Origin: Demequina lignilytica
GTDB lineage: Bacteria > Actinomycetota > Actinomycetes > Actinomycetales > Demequinaceae
Assembly: GCF_030418305.1 (NCBI RefSeq)
Contig: NZ_JAUHPX010000004.1
Coordinates: 270,893 to 334,892 of the forward strand
Reading direction: 5' to 3'
Length of the DNA: 64,000 bases
Made by a program: the position numbers and the translations under genes. The notes beneath the pieces were generated by a model that made no database searches, was not told the DNA's origin, and was given only the letters and a program-made list of their open reading frames with translations. Positions 27,482-34,577 of the stretch are shown here, one piece after another (within the stretch, counting starts at the first letter, position 1; every line of letters begins with the position of its first letter).

Positions 27482-28105
27482 ATGGTCTCGCGTGCCCCGA
27501 TGATCGTCGGCCTCACCGGCGCGGTCCTGCTCCTGGGAGGCGGCGCCGTCGCCGCCGTCCTGCCGGAACCGCGCAGCCCGGGCGACCTCGACAGCATCAA
27601 CGTCAACGCGTCGTGCGGCTCCGACATGCACCTCGACATCGGCTGGGGCTGGGAGCCCGCGGCGGACATCCCGATCATCGTGACGGTCACCACGTCCGAG
27701 GGCGAGGTGATCCAGCTGGTCGACGACGACCTGAGCGACCTGCGCGGCTTCCATCCCGTGATCCCCGCGGACCAGCTGCCGGACACCAGCTACTCGTACA
27801 CGGTGGACTTCAGCTACGGGGACATCGTGGTGACGGACGCCTTCACCGGTGAGGTGCGATGCGGCTCCGAGCCCATCCCGTCCGGCACCCCGACCACGGA
27901 GCCGACCGACCCGCCCCCGCCGCCCGAGCCCGACCCGGTGCCGCCGGACCCGGAGCCGATCACCCCCGAGGTCGAGCCGGTGACGCCGGAGACCACCGAT
28001 CCCGACCCGGACGAGACCACGGACCCGGAGGTGGGCGTCGAGGACGAGACCACGGAGGCGCCGGCCGCCGACGCCGTGGTCTCCGACGCGGGCTACACGG
28101 GCTGA
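27482..28105 (+). CDS. Secreted protein with acidic Pro-rich stalk and SDAGYTG tail
   Basis: The product is 207 aa. The ATG at 27482 follows GAAGGGGGGCCTCC and opens a signal peptide or anchor (APMIVGLTGAVLLLGGGAVAAV). A domain of about 80 residues has two Cys (NASCGSDMHL and GEVRCGSEP). A Pro/Glu/Asp/Thr stalk follows, and the protein ends in VVSDAGYTG with no membrane helix or basic tail. The last seven residues SDAGYTG are identical in the next gene. No family was recognised. It is probably an exported protein; how it is held at the surface is unknown. Confidence 0.75.
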   Translation: MVSRAPMIVGLTGAVLLLGGGAVAAVLPEPRSPGDLDSINVNASCGSDMHLDIGWGWEPAADIPIIVTVTTSEGEVIQLVDDDLSDLRGFHPVIPADQLPDTSYSYTVDFSYGDIVVTDAFTGEVRCGSEPIPSGTPTTEPTDPPPPPEPDPVPPDPEPITPEVEPVTPETTDPDPDETTDPEVGVEDETTEAPAADAVVSDAGYTG

Positions 28106-28212
28106 TCGCCGCCGATTCGTGACAAACCATCACAAAGGAGGACAATGGGAGTGCTGGGGTAGTTGAGGACTGGCTGAGGCCCCCGCATCGTCCCCCGGCA
28201 CAGGAGTGCATC

Positions 28213-28929
28213 ATGAATGCGCGAGGCCTGGCGATGGCGCTGGGCACCTTCGCCCTGCTGCTGGCGGCCGGAACCGCGGCGCAGGCCGGGGACAACAACC
28301 CCGGGAACGACCCGCACATGGAGACCTACAAGGTCACCATCTGCCACGCGACGGCGTCGGAGACCAACCCCTACACCGTCAACCACGTGTCCTGGAACGC
28401 CGTCGACAACGGCCTCAACATCAAGTGGAACGGACACGGAGACCACACCGGGGACATCATCCCGCCCTTCGGCGGCGAGAACGGCTTCCCCGGCCTCAAC
28501 TACGACGAGGCGGGCCAGGCGATCCTCGCGAACGGCTGCGTGGTACCGGCGGATGAGCCGGAGCCCGTGGTCGAGACCGGATCGGTCATGATCTGCCACG
28601 CGACCTCGGACACGAGCGATCCGTTCGTGTCCGACCAGGTCGGGTGGACCTCGACGGACGGCGTGGTCGACATCGCCTGGAACGGGCATGACGACCATCC
28701 GGCCGACATCATCCCGCCGTTCCTGTCCTACGCCGGACAGAACTACGGGACGCTCGGCCAGGCGATCTGGGACAACGACTGCGTGGTCCCCACGCAGGAG
28801 CCTGATCCCCAGACCACCGAGGTCCCCGACGACGAGGACGAGCCGGAGGTCGATGTCCTGTCGGACACCGCCACCCCGGAGGCCCCCGTCGCCACCCCGG
28901 TCCTGTCGGACGCCGGCTACACCGGCTGA
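28213..28929 (+). CDS. Secreted protein with two CHAT...DIIPPF repeats and SDAGYTG tail
   Basis: The product is 238 aa with a signal peptide (cleavage after AQA). Two tandem repeats follow, at about residues 40-115 and 125-195. Each begins ICHAT, holds WNGHxDHxxDIIPPF, and ends with GxAIxxxxCVVP. The conserved Cys, His and Asp suggest a metal site or a disulfide per repeat (inference). Such HxDHxxDIIPPF modules occur in many actinobacterial surface proteins of unknown function. The C-terminus is an acidic linker and LSDAGYTG. Its leader shares TGGCTGAGG with the gene at 30375. Confidence 0.8.
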   Translation: MNARGLAMALGTFALLLAAGTAAQAGDNNPGNDPHMETYKVTICHATASETNPYTVNHVSWNAVDNGLNIKWNGHGDHTGDIIPPFGGENGFPGLNYDEAGQAILANGCVVPADEPEPVVETGSVMICHATSDTSDPFVSDQVGWTSTDGVVDIAWNGHDDHPADIIPPFLSYAGQNYGTLGQAIWDNDCVVPTQEPDPQTTEVPDDEDEPEVDVLSDTATPEAPVATPVLSDAGYTG

Positions 28930-28946
28930 TCCGTCGACCGGACAGC

Positions 28947-28978
28947 ACGACCGGCCCTGCTGCAGCAGGACCGGTCGT
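28947..28978. terminator. Hairpin terminator
   Basis: ACGACCGG near 28947-28954 pairs with CCGGTCGT at 28971-28978, and CCTGCTGCAGCAGG between them is itself self-complementary. It lies between the secreted protein gene and the convergent arsenate reductase gene. Confidence 0.75.
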
Positions 28979-28984
28979 CGCGTG

Positions 28985-29395
28985 TCAGTCGGCGGGCACC
29001 ACCGACGGGCCGGGCTCGACCCCGAGGCTCACCATCAGCTCGCGGACGCGGGCGTCGATCTGGTCGCGCTGGTCCTCCGAGGGGCCGGGCTCGATCGCCC
29101 AGTCCTCGTAGCGCTTGCCGGGGATGTAGGGGCAGGTGTCGCCGCAGCCCATGGTGATGATGACGTCGGCCTCCTGCAGGCGGGAGTCCGTCCACCGCTT
29201 GGGGTGCTCGTGGCTGATGTCGATGCCGACGGCGGCCATCGCCTCGACCGCACCGGAGCTGAGCGCCGGGCCCGGCTCGGAGCCGGCGGACCAGGCGACC
29301 GCGCGGTCGCCCGCGTAGTGGCTGAACAGGCCGAGCGCCATCTGGGACTTGCCGCCGTTCTTGACGCAGAGGAACAGGACGTGGGGCGTGGGCAT
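28985..29395 (-). CDS. arsC: Arsenate reductase, mycothiol-dependent type
   Basis: The product is 136 aa from the ATG at 29395, which has AAGGAG 7 bases upstream. The P-loop is FLCVKNGGKSQMAL: a C-x5-K-S form, with Lys in place of the Arg of ordinary low-molecular-weight phosphatases. Further in are WSAGSEPGPALS, ISHEHPKRW, VIITMGCGDTCPYIPGKRYEDW and an EPGP segment. These are marks of the arsenate-mycothiol transferase group of actinobacteria, which forms an arseno-mycothiol adduct later reduced by mycoredoxin. It is probably co-transcribed with the ArsR-phosphatase fusion gene 14 bases upstream. Confidence 0.88.
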   Translation of the reverse strand: MPTPHVLFLCVKNGGKSQMALGLFSHYAGDRAVAWSAGSEPGPALSSGAVEAMAAVGIDISHEHPKRWTDSRLQEADVIITMGCGDTCPYIPGKRYEDWAIEPGPSEDQRDQIDARVRELMVSLGVEPGPSVVPAD

Positions 29396-29409
29396 GGAGG
29401 TCTCCTTCT

Positions 29410-30099
29410 TCAGGGGGTCGTGAGCGCGTCCGCCAGGCGGCGCACGCGCGGGGTCAGCTGATCGACGATGCGCGCGAAGGCCTCCGCGGTCCCGTCGGGC
29501 CGCGGGATGGACCAGTGGGCGGCGCCCGCGCCGGACTCGTGGGCGCGGTCGCAGACGGTGATGACCAGGTCGCCGGCGGCGCGGACCTGGTCGAGCGGCG
29601 CGGGAGTGTCGGCGAGCGGCGTCAGGCCGTGGCGGGCCAGCTCGGCGACCGCCCCGGGGTGCAGCGACGCCGCGGGGTCGACGCCGGCCGAGGCCGCGGG
29701 GACGCCCGCGGCGGCGGCCAGCGCCGCCGCCAGCGGGGAGCGAGCCGCGTTGCCGGTGCACACGAACAGCACGCGGGAGGGACGATGCGCGGGCGCGTCG
29801 GGCGCGGCGCGACCGGCGGGCTGCGAGACGCCGGGGGCGCCCGGGGTGGCGATCGCCGCGGCGACCAGCGGCGACCAGCGCAGCGAGAGGTACGCGCGGC
29901 GGCCGTCGCCGTCGGAGCGGCGCCGGTCCACCAGCCCCGCATCCTCGAGCACGCGCAGGTGATGCGCGAGGAGGTTCGACGGCAGGTCGACCGCGCGGCC
30001 GAGCTCGGCGGGCGACAGGTCCCCGGCGGCCAGCACGTCGACCAACGCGAGCCGGTGCGCGTCGGCGAGCGCGGCGAGCTGGGCCAGTCGGTCGGTCAC
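29410..30099 (-). CDS. ArsR-type regulator fused to a low-molecular-weight phosphatase domain
   Basis: The product is 229 aa from a GTG. Residues 1-75 are a winged helix of the ArsR family (LADAHRLALVDVLAAGDLSPAELGRAV, LLAHHLRVLEDAGLVDRRR). An Ala/Pro linker follows, then from about residue 108 an arsenate-reductase/phosphatase domain with VLFVCTGNAARSPLAA (C-x5-R-S intact). No Cys pair typical of ArsR metal sensing is seen in the helix region. The single protein may sense arsenic through, or couple repression to, its catalytic domain (inference). It lies next to a second, free-standing arsenate reductase. Confidence 0.87.
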   Translation of the reverse strand: MTDRLAQLAALADAHRLALVDVLAAGDLSPAELGRAVDLPSNLLAHHLRVLEDAGLVDRRRSDGDGRRAYLSLRWSPLVAAAIATPGAPGVSQPAGRAAPDAPAHRPSRVLFVCTGNAARSPLAAALAAAAGVPAASAGVDPAASLHPGAVAELARHGLTPLADTPAPLDQVRAAGDLVITVCDRAHESGAGAAHWSIPRPDGTAEAFARIVDQLTPRVRRLADALTTP

Positions 30100-30208
30100 G
30101 ACCCCACCCTAGCCCATCTTGCTCAACGGCGACTGAGGTATCAGCGTCGCACGAGCCCCAGGCATCGTCCGCGACCGCGGACTCCTTGAGCCGATAACGC
30201 AGTCCCTT

Positions 30209-30237
30209 TTGTCACATCCTTCACATCCGTACATATA
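30209..30237 (+). promoter_or_regulatory. Candidate sigma-70-type promoter
   Basis: TTGTCA (30209-30214) and CATATA (30232-30237) are 17 bases apart within an unusually AT-rich patch, 137 bases upstream of the ATG at 30375. TCACATCC occurs twice in the spacer region. The call is by match only. Confidence 0.4.
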
Positions 30238-30374
30238 AACCTCATGAGGCAACACCCCCCTGCGAGGGTCGTTGACCCTGGTATCCGGCCCGAATCACGA
30301 TGTGAGCAACCGGGGGATCGGGATTACGTGGGCTGGCTGAGGAGCCCCGCCCTCCCCTGGCTGGGAGAGGGATC

Positions 30375-31658
30375 ATGAAGCTGAGGAACTTCGCCATCGC
30401 CGCAGGCGTGGCTGCGCTGACGCTGACGGGCATCGCGCCCGCAGGCGCCAACGAGAACAACACCAACAACCCCGACAACTGGGTCGGCGCGGCCGCCGCG
30501 GCCGCCGGCGTCGACCCCGAGATGATCAGCTGCTACAACGACAGCTTCGGCTCGATCGTCGAGGGCGGCACCGCCGTCGAGCTCGACCCGTACACCGGCG
30601 ACGGCTCGGGTTACGCGCTGCTGGTCGTCAAGGGCGGCGCCGTCGACTACGGCTGGGGCGACGGCAACGCCGAGCCTGTCGAGTACCCGGTCGCCGGGAC
30701 CCCCTACTTCACGCCGCTCAACGGCGGCGGCCAGCAGGCGGGCGTCTCGCACTGGATCGTCTGCGTCGACGACACCGTGCCGACCCCGCCGGTCGACGAG
30801 CCCCCGACGCCGCCGATCCCGCCCCAGCCCGACGACAAGATCGTCTACGGCGAGTACGCCGAGGGCGAGTGGGTCTGCGGCGACACCACCGTGACGCTCA
30901 CCCGCGGCTTCACCGTGACGCCCTACGTCTGGAACGGCGAGGAGTGGGTGCTGGACACCGCGAACGCGACCTCGGGCGTCGAGGCGAAGCTGCGCGACCT
31001 GACCGAGGAGGAGCTCGCCTCCTGCGTGGAGGAGCCTCCGACGCCTCCGACTCCGCCTACCCCGCCGACTCCGCCGACGCCTCCGACTCCGCCGACGCCC
31101 CCGGCCCCGCCGGCCCCGCCGGTCGACCCGAGCATCGAGGACGCCGAGGTCATCCCGATGTGCGGCGCCGAGGGTCCGTACCTCGCCTACACCGTCACGG
31201 TCAACGACCCCGCCGGCACGCTCGGCGACACCGCGACCCTGACCTTCCACCACCCGACCGACGCGGCGCAGGACTGGTCGATCGAGGTCGGGCTCGGATC
31301 AGGCACGGTCATCTGGCCGGGCGTCGAGTGGAACACCGACGGAACCGTCGCGACGTGGCCGGGCTGGTACTGGGACGTCGACGCCGAGGAGTGGGTGGAG
31401 GACGCCTCCGCCAACTACGGCTGGACCACCGCGCCGGACACCGAGGTCTCCGTGACCGTGGACCCGCTGTCGCAGACCCTCACCGTCACCTACCCGGGCG
31501 GCGTGGTCGGATGCGACTTCACGCCCACCATCGTGGTGGTCGACGACATCGTCGCCGAGACCCCCACCACGTCCACCGAGGCGCCGACCACCACGGTGGC
31601 GCCGACCAAGGCTGCTGCGGCCACCCCGGTGAAGTCCGCAGCCACATACGCCGGCTGA
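30375..31658 (+). CDS. Large secreted protein with Pro-Thr stalk and TYAG end
   Basis: The product is 427 aa. A signal peptide (cleavage after AGA) is followed by three Cys-containing segments: about residues 30-135 (ISCYNDSFG, HWIVCVDD), 155-220 (GEWVCGDTTVTLTRG, LASCVEE) and 260-380 (VIPMCGAEG, VVGCDFTP). Runs of PPTPPTPPTP at about residues 220-250 and a Thr-rich end separate them. It ends KSAATYAG, resembling the SDAGYTG tails of the two secreted proteins upstream. Each segment looks like a small disulfide-bonded beta domain. No known family was recognised; a surface or matrix role fits the layout. Confidence 0.75.
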   Translation: MKLRNFAIAAGVAALTLTGIAPAGANENNTNNPDNWVGAAAAAAGVDPEMISCYNDSFGSIVEGGTAVELDPYTGDGSGYALLVVKGGAVDYGWGDGNAEPVEYPVAGTPYFTPLNGGGQQAGVSHWIVCVDDTVPTPPVDEPPTPPIPPQPDDKIVYGEYAEGEWVCGDTTVTLTRGFTVTPYVWNGEEWVLDTANATSGVEAKLRDLTEEELASCVEEPPTPPTPPTPPTPPTPPTPPTPPAPPAPPVDPSIEDAEVIPMCGAEGPYLAYTVTVNDPAGTLGDTATLTFHHPTDAAQDWSIEVGLGSGTVIWPGVEWNTDGTVATWPGWYWDVDAEEWVEDASANYGWTTAPDTEVSVTVDPLSQTLTVTYPGGVVGCDFTPTIVVVDDIVAETPTTSTEAPTTTVAPTKAAAATPVKSAATYAG

Positions 31659-31673
31659 TCCCCCCGGCGACGC

Positions 31674-31703
31674 GGCCCGGCAGGTCTCACGACCTGCCGG
31701 GCC
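31674..31703. terminator. Hairpin terminator
   Basis: GGCCCGGCAGGTC (31674-31686) pairs perfectly with GACCTGCCGGGCC (31691-31703) around a TCAC loop, between the convergent secreted protein and L,D-transpeptidase genes. Confidence 0.85.
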
Positions 31704-31739
31704 GTGCTTTGCTCGCTGCGAGGACGATGCGCCCCGACG

Positions 31740-32513
31740 CTACTCCGAGATCGTGACCGGGGTGCCGAGCGGCAGGCCCACCGTGGTGACCAGCGCGGTG
31801 ATCGCGTCGTTGGGCAGGCGGATGCACCCGTGGGAGACGGCGCGGCCGATCGACGTCGGGTCGTCGGTGCCGTGGATGCCGATCACGGCGTCGCCGCCGG
31901 CGAAGGAGTCCAGCACGGGCGAGTAGCCCGACAGCCCGTACGCGTACGGCCCGTAGAGCCCGTCGGGGTCGGGCGGCTGCAGCAGCTCGCGGATGAAGTA
32001 GACGCCGCCGGGCGTGGGCATCTCGTCGCGGCCGAGCCCGATCGACGACTCGAAGATGACGTCGTCGCCGTCCGTGACGGTCAGCGTGAAGTCCGACAGC
32101 ACCACCTCGACCTGGAGCGTGGTCGAGGTGAGCGTGACGTCCGACTCGGGCACCCAGCCCGTGGTGCCGTTGGGACGCACGGGCAGGTAGAGCTCGACCC
32201 AGCCGGCCTGGCGTTCCTTGACAAGGAACACCAGCGGGGTCTGATCCGGGACGGTGAGGACGTCGGCGGCCTCGACCGTCTGCTGCTCGGCTCCATCGGG
32301 CGCGGTGAACACCGTGAGCGACTGCCCCGACGCCTGGGCGATGAGCGACCCCTCGACCTCCGCGGGCTCGCTGGGAAGGTCCGAGGCGCTGATCGCGGGC
32401 TGCGCGGACGTGCTGGATCCGCCCGTCGCGGTGCCCGCCGGCTCGCTCGTGCCGGTGCAGCCGGCCATCACCAACGCGCCCAGGCTCACGGCCGCGAGGA
32501 CTCTCACGCGCAT
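31740..32513 (-). CDS. L,D-transpeptidase (YkuD) lipoprotein
   Basis: The product is 257 aa. The ATG at 32513 follows GGAGGGAGGGACG. It has a lipoprotein signal (ALVMAGC, Cys19), a Ser/Thr linker, an SH3-like segment (VTVPDQTPLVFLVKERQAGW region) and a YkuD domain. The catalytic motif reads GIHGT...GRAVSHGCIRLPND with the His and nucleophile Cys present. These enzymes make 3-3 crosslinks in peptidoglycan outside the membrane. A copy of the GGACGATGC 9-mer spans the start codon, with the ATG inside it. Confidence 0.9.
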   Translation of the reverse strand: MRVRVLAAVSLGALVMAGCTGTSEPAGTATGGSSTSAQPAISASDLPSEPAEVEGSLIAQASGQSLTVFTAPDGAEQQTVEAADVLTVPDQTPLVFLVKERQAGWVELYLPVRPNGTTGWVPESDVTLTSTTLQVEVVLSDFTLTVTDGDDVIFESSIGLGRDEMPTPGGVYFIRELLQPPDPDGLYGPYAYGLSGYSPVLDSFAGGDAVIGIHGTDDPTSIGRAVSHGCIRLPNDAITALVTTVGLPLGTPVTISE

Positions 32514-32671
32514 CGTCCCTCCCTCCAGGTCGGAGGCCAGCCTACGTCGGAGACCTCGCGACGGACCAGGGCCGACGCGACACCTCGCCCCATCGCCGCA
32601 CGCGCGCCGTCCGGACCTACGCTGGGTCCTAGACGGCAGGATCATCGCTGGCGGCAGAGGGGGACAGGATC

Positions 32672-34354
32672 ATGAGCGGCGACACCAGCCCGGAGCGGAG
32701 GCCCCGCTACACGCCTCGGACCGGCAAGCAGGCGATGCGCAGCATGCGAGGCGACGCCGCGTCGATGTGGCGTGGTGTCGCGAACCCGATCTCGCTCCGC
32801 GGGCTGGTGGCCGCGGGCGCCGGCACCCTGGTGCTGATGCTGCCCGGCGTCAGCACCGCGATCGTCCAGATCATCGTCGTGGCCGTGCTGGGCGTCTCCG
32901 GCATCCTCGACGTGATCTACGCGCTGGTCGGCAAGCGGTGGATCGGCAAGCGACGCAACCGCGTGATCGCGTTCCTGCGCGGCCTCATCACCGTCCTGTT
33001 CGTCGCGATCCTGGTGCTCTTCATGTGGATCGACACCGACGGCGGCACGGTGAGCCTTCAGGTGGTGGTCTCGCTGACCGGGCTGTACGTGGCCATCCGC
33101 GGACTCTTCCTGCTGGTGTCGTCGATCTTCCGCCGCGGGCAGGAGGGTCAGGGGCCCCGGATCGTCGGCGGCGTGATCGCGCTCGCCGGAGGCGGGATCG
33201 CCTTCTGGTCGCCCGAGACCCTCACGGACGCGATCATCGTCGGCGGCGCGACCCTCGCGATCGTCGTCGGGCTGATCCTGGTCGCATGGGGCCTGCGCCG
33301 CAGCTCGTCCCACGAGGCGGGTCTCGACCCCCGTACGGCGACGTTGCCCGAGGTGCTCTGGGACTGGATCCGGGGCATGGACATCGGCGTCGGCGAGCGC
33401 GAGGACCTGGCGGACAGCCTCTACTTCGACGAGCCGGGACGCTACGCGAAGCTCGGCGCGTGGTGGGTGATGCTGGTCCTGTCCGTCGCGATCGCCACCT
33501 TCGCCGTCCTGTCGGACTCGACCGCCGTGGTGATCGGCGCGATGCTCGTGGCCCCGCTGATGCAGCCGATCGTGGGGCTCGCCGGCGCGCTCGTCAACGG
33601 CTGGCCCCACCGCGCGCTGCAGGCCGGGCTGATGGTGACGCTCGGGGTGCTCGTGTCGATCGCGCTGTCCTACGGCCTCGCCGCGTGGGCCCCCGTGGCG
33701 GTCTCGTTCGACACCAACACGCAGATCACGTCGCGGGTGAACCCCAACGTGATCGACATGTGCATCGCGATCGCGGCCGGCGCGGCGGGCGCGTTCGCGA
33801 CCGTCAACAAGCGGGTGTCCTCGTCGATCGCGGGCGTCGCGATCGCGGTCGCGCTGGTGCCGCCGCTCGCGGTGGTCGGCATCTGCCTCGGCGGCGGGCG
33901 CTTCGTCGATGCGGGCGGAGCGTTCCTGCTGTTCCTCACCAACTTCGCCGCGATCGTGCTGTCCGCGGCGCTGGTGTTCGTGCTCACGGGCTTCGCCGAG
34001 CATCGTCGCCTCCAGGACAACCCGATGCGGGTGATCGGCGTGCTCGGCCCGTTCGTGGCCCTCGCGGTGGTGCTGCTGGCCCCGCTCGTGCTGTCCTCGC
34101 AGGGCCTGCTGACCCAGGCGACCGCCGAGCGCGTGGCGCAGCGCACGGTCGACCAGTGGCTGGGCGAGGACCCCGACTTCGTGGTCGAGGGCATCTCGAT
34201 CGAGAGCGGCACCGTCATCGTCGCGTTGCGCGGCAGCGGGGACACCCCGCCGCCGGAGGACCTCAAAGCCGCCCTCGACGAGGAGCTGACACCGGCGCGC
34301 GCGCTCCGGCTCACGGTCACACCGGTCGAGGTGACGGAGATCCCGGCGCGCTGA
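32672..34354 (+). CDS. DUF389 multi-pass membrane protein
   Basis: The product is 560 aa with an N-terminal block of about six helices resembling HdeD/DUF308 (residues 40-210). The DUF389 domain follows (residues 245-470) with STAVVIGAMLVAPLMQPIVGL, INPNVID-like VNPNVIDMCIAIAAGAAGA and SIAGVAIAVALVPPLAVVG. A soluble domain of about 90 residues ends it (EGISIESGTVIVALRGSG). DUF389 proteins (TIGR00341 type) are conserved but have no established transport substrate. The fusion with an HdeD-like part is worth noting. A 20-base patch at 34355 onward leads into a long inverted repeat. Confidence 0.85.
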   Translation: MSGDTSPERRPRYTPRTGKQAMRSMRGDAASMWRGVANPISLRGLVAAGAGTLVLMLPGVSTAIVQIIVVAVLGVSGILDVIYALVGKRWIGKRRNRVIAFLRGLITVLFVAILVLFMWIDTDGGTVSLQVVVSLTGLYVAIRGLFLLVSSIFRRGQEGQGPRIVGGVIALAGGGIAFWSPETLTDAIIVGGATLAIVVGLILVAWGLRRSSSHEAGLDPRTATLPEVLWDWIRGMDIGVGEREDLADSLYFDEPGRYAKLGAWWVMLVLSVAIATFAVLSDSTAVVIGAMLVAPLMQPIVGLAGALVNGWPHRALQAGLMVTLGVLVSIALSYGLAAWAPVAVSFDTNTQITSRVNPNVIDMCIAIAAGAAGAFATVNKRVSSSIAGVAIAVALVPPLAVVGICLGGGRFVDAGGAFLLFLTNFAAIVLSAALVFVLTGFAEHRRLQDNPMRVIGVLGPFVALAVVLLAPLVLSSQGLLTQATAERVAQRTVDQWLGEDPDFVVEGISIESGTVIVALRGSGDTPPPEDLKAALDEELTPARALRLTVTPVEVTEIPAR

Positions 34355-34393
34355 GGCCGCCGGGCCTCCTCCCTCCCGCCTTCCCGTCCTCCC

Positions 34394-34494
34394 CTGGACA
34401 GTCCGCACGGAATCCGCGCCGACACGCCGGCGGCTGGGGCCGATCGGGTCCGGGACCACGGCGTGTCGCGCCCAACTCCGTGCGTACTGTCCGG
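34394..34494. repeat. Long imperfect inverted repeat, 36-bp arms
   Basis: Arms 34394-34429 and 34459-34494 are complementary at about 28 of 36 positions. The outer part is CTGGACAGTCCGCACGGA and the inner part CGACACGCCG. It lies between the convergent DUF389 and wall-protein genes, upstream of a separate ordinary terminator. It is much longer than a normal terminator stem and its changes are spread along the arms. Confidence 0.7.
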
Positions 34495-34521
34495 AGGCGG
34501 GGCGGGGCGGCCGCGGAGGGA

Positions 34522-34558
34522 CCACGGGCCCGGCGGGTGAGGACCGCCGAGCCCGTGG
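34522..34558. terminator. Hairpin terminator of the large wall-protein gene
   Basis: CCACGGGC (34522-34529) pairs with GCCCGTGG (34551-34558), and GGCGG with CCGCC inside. It lies 20 bases beyond the stop of the wall-protein gene on the minus strand. Confidence 0.75.
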
Positions 34559-34577
34559 ACCTTCGCCTCCGCGAGTC

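Noticed and set aside
28123..28138. GTGACAAACCATCACA as another CRP-like site
   Set aside because: The spacing between half-sites is 7 and not 6 bases, so it does not fit the consensus well enough to call.
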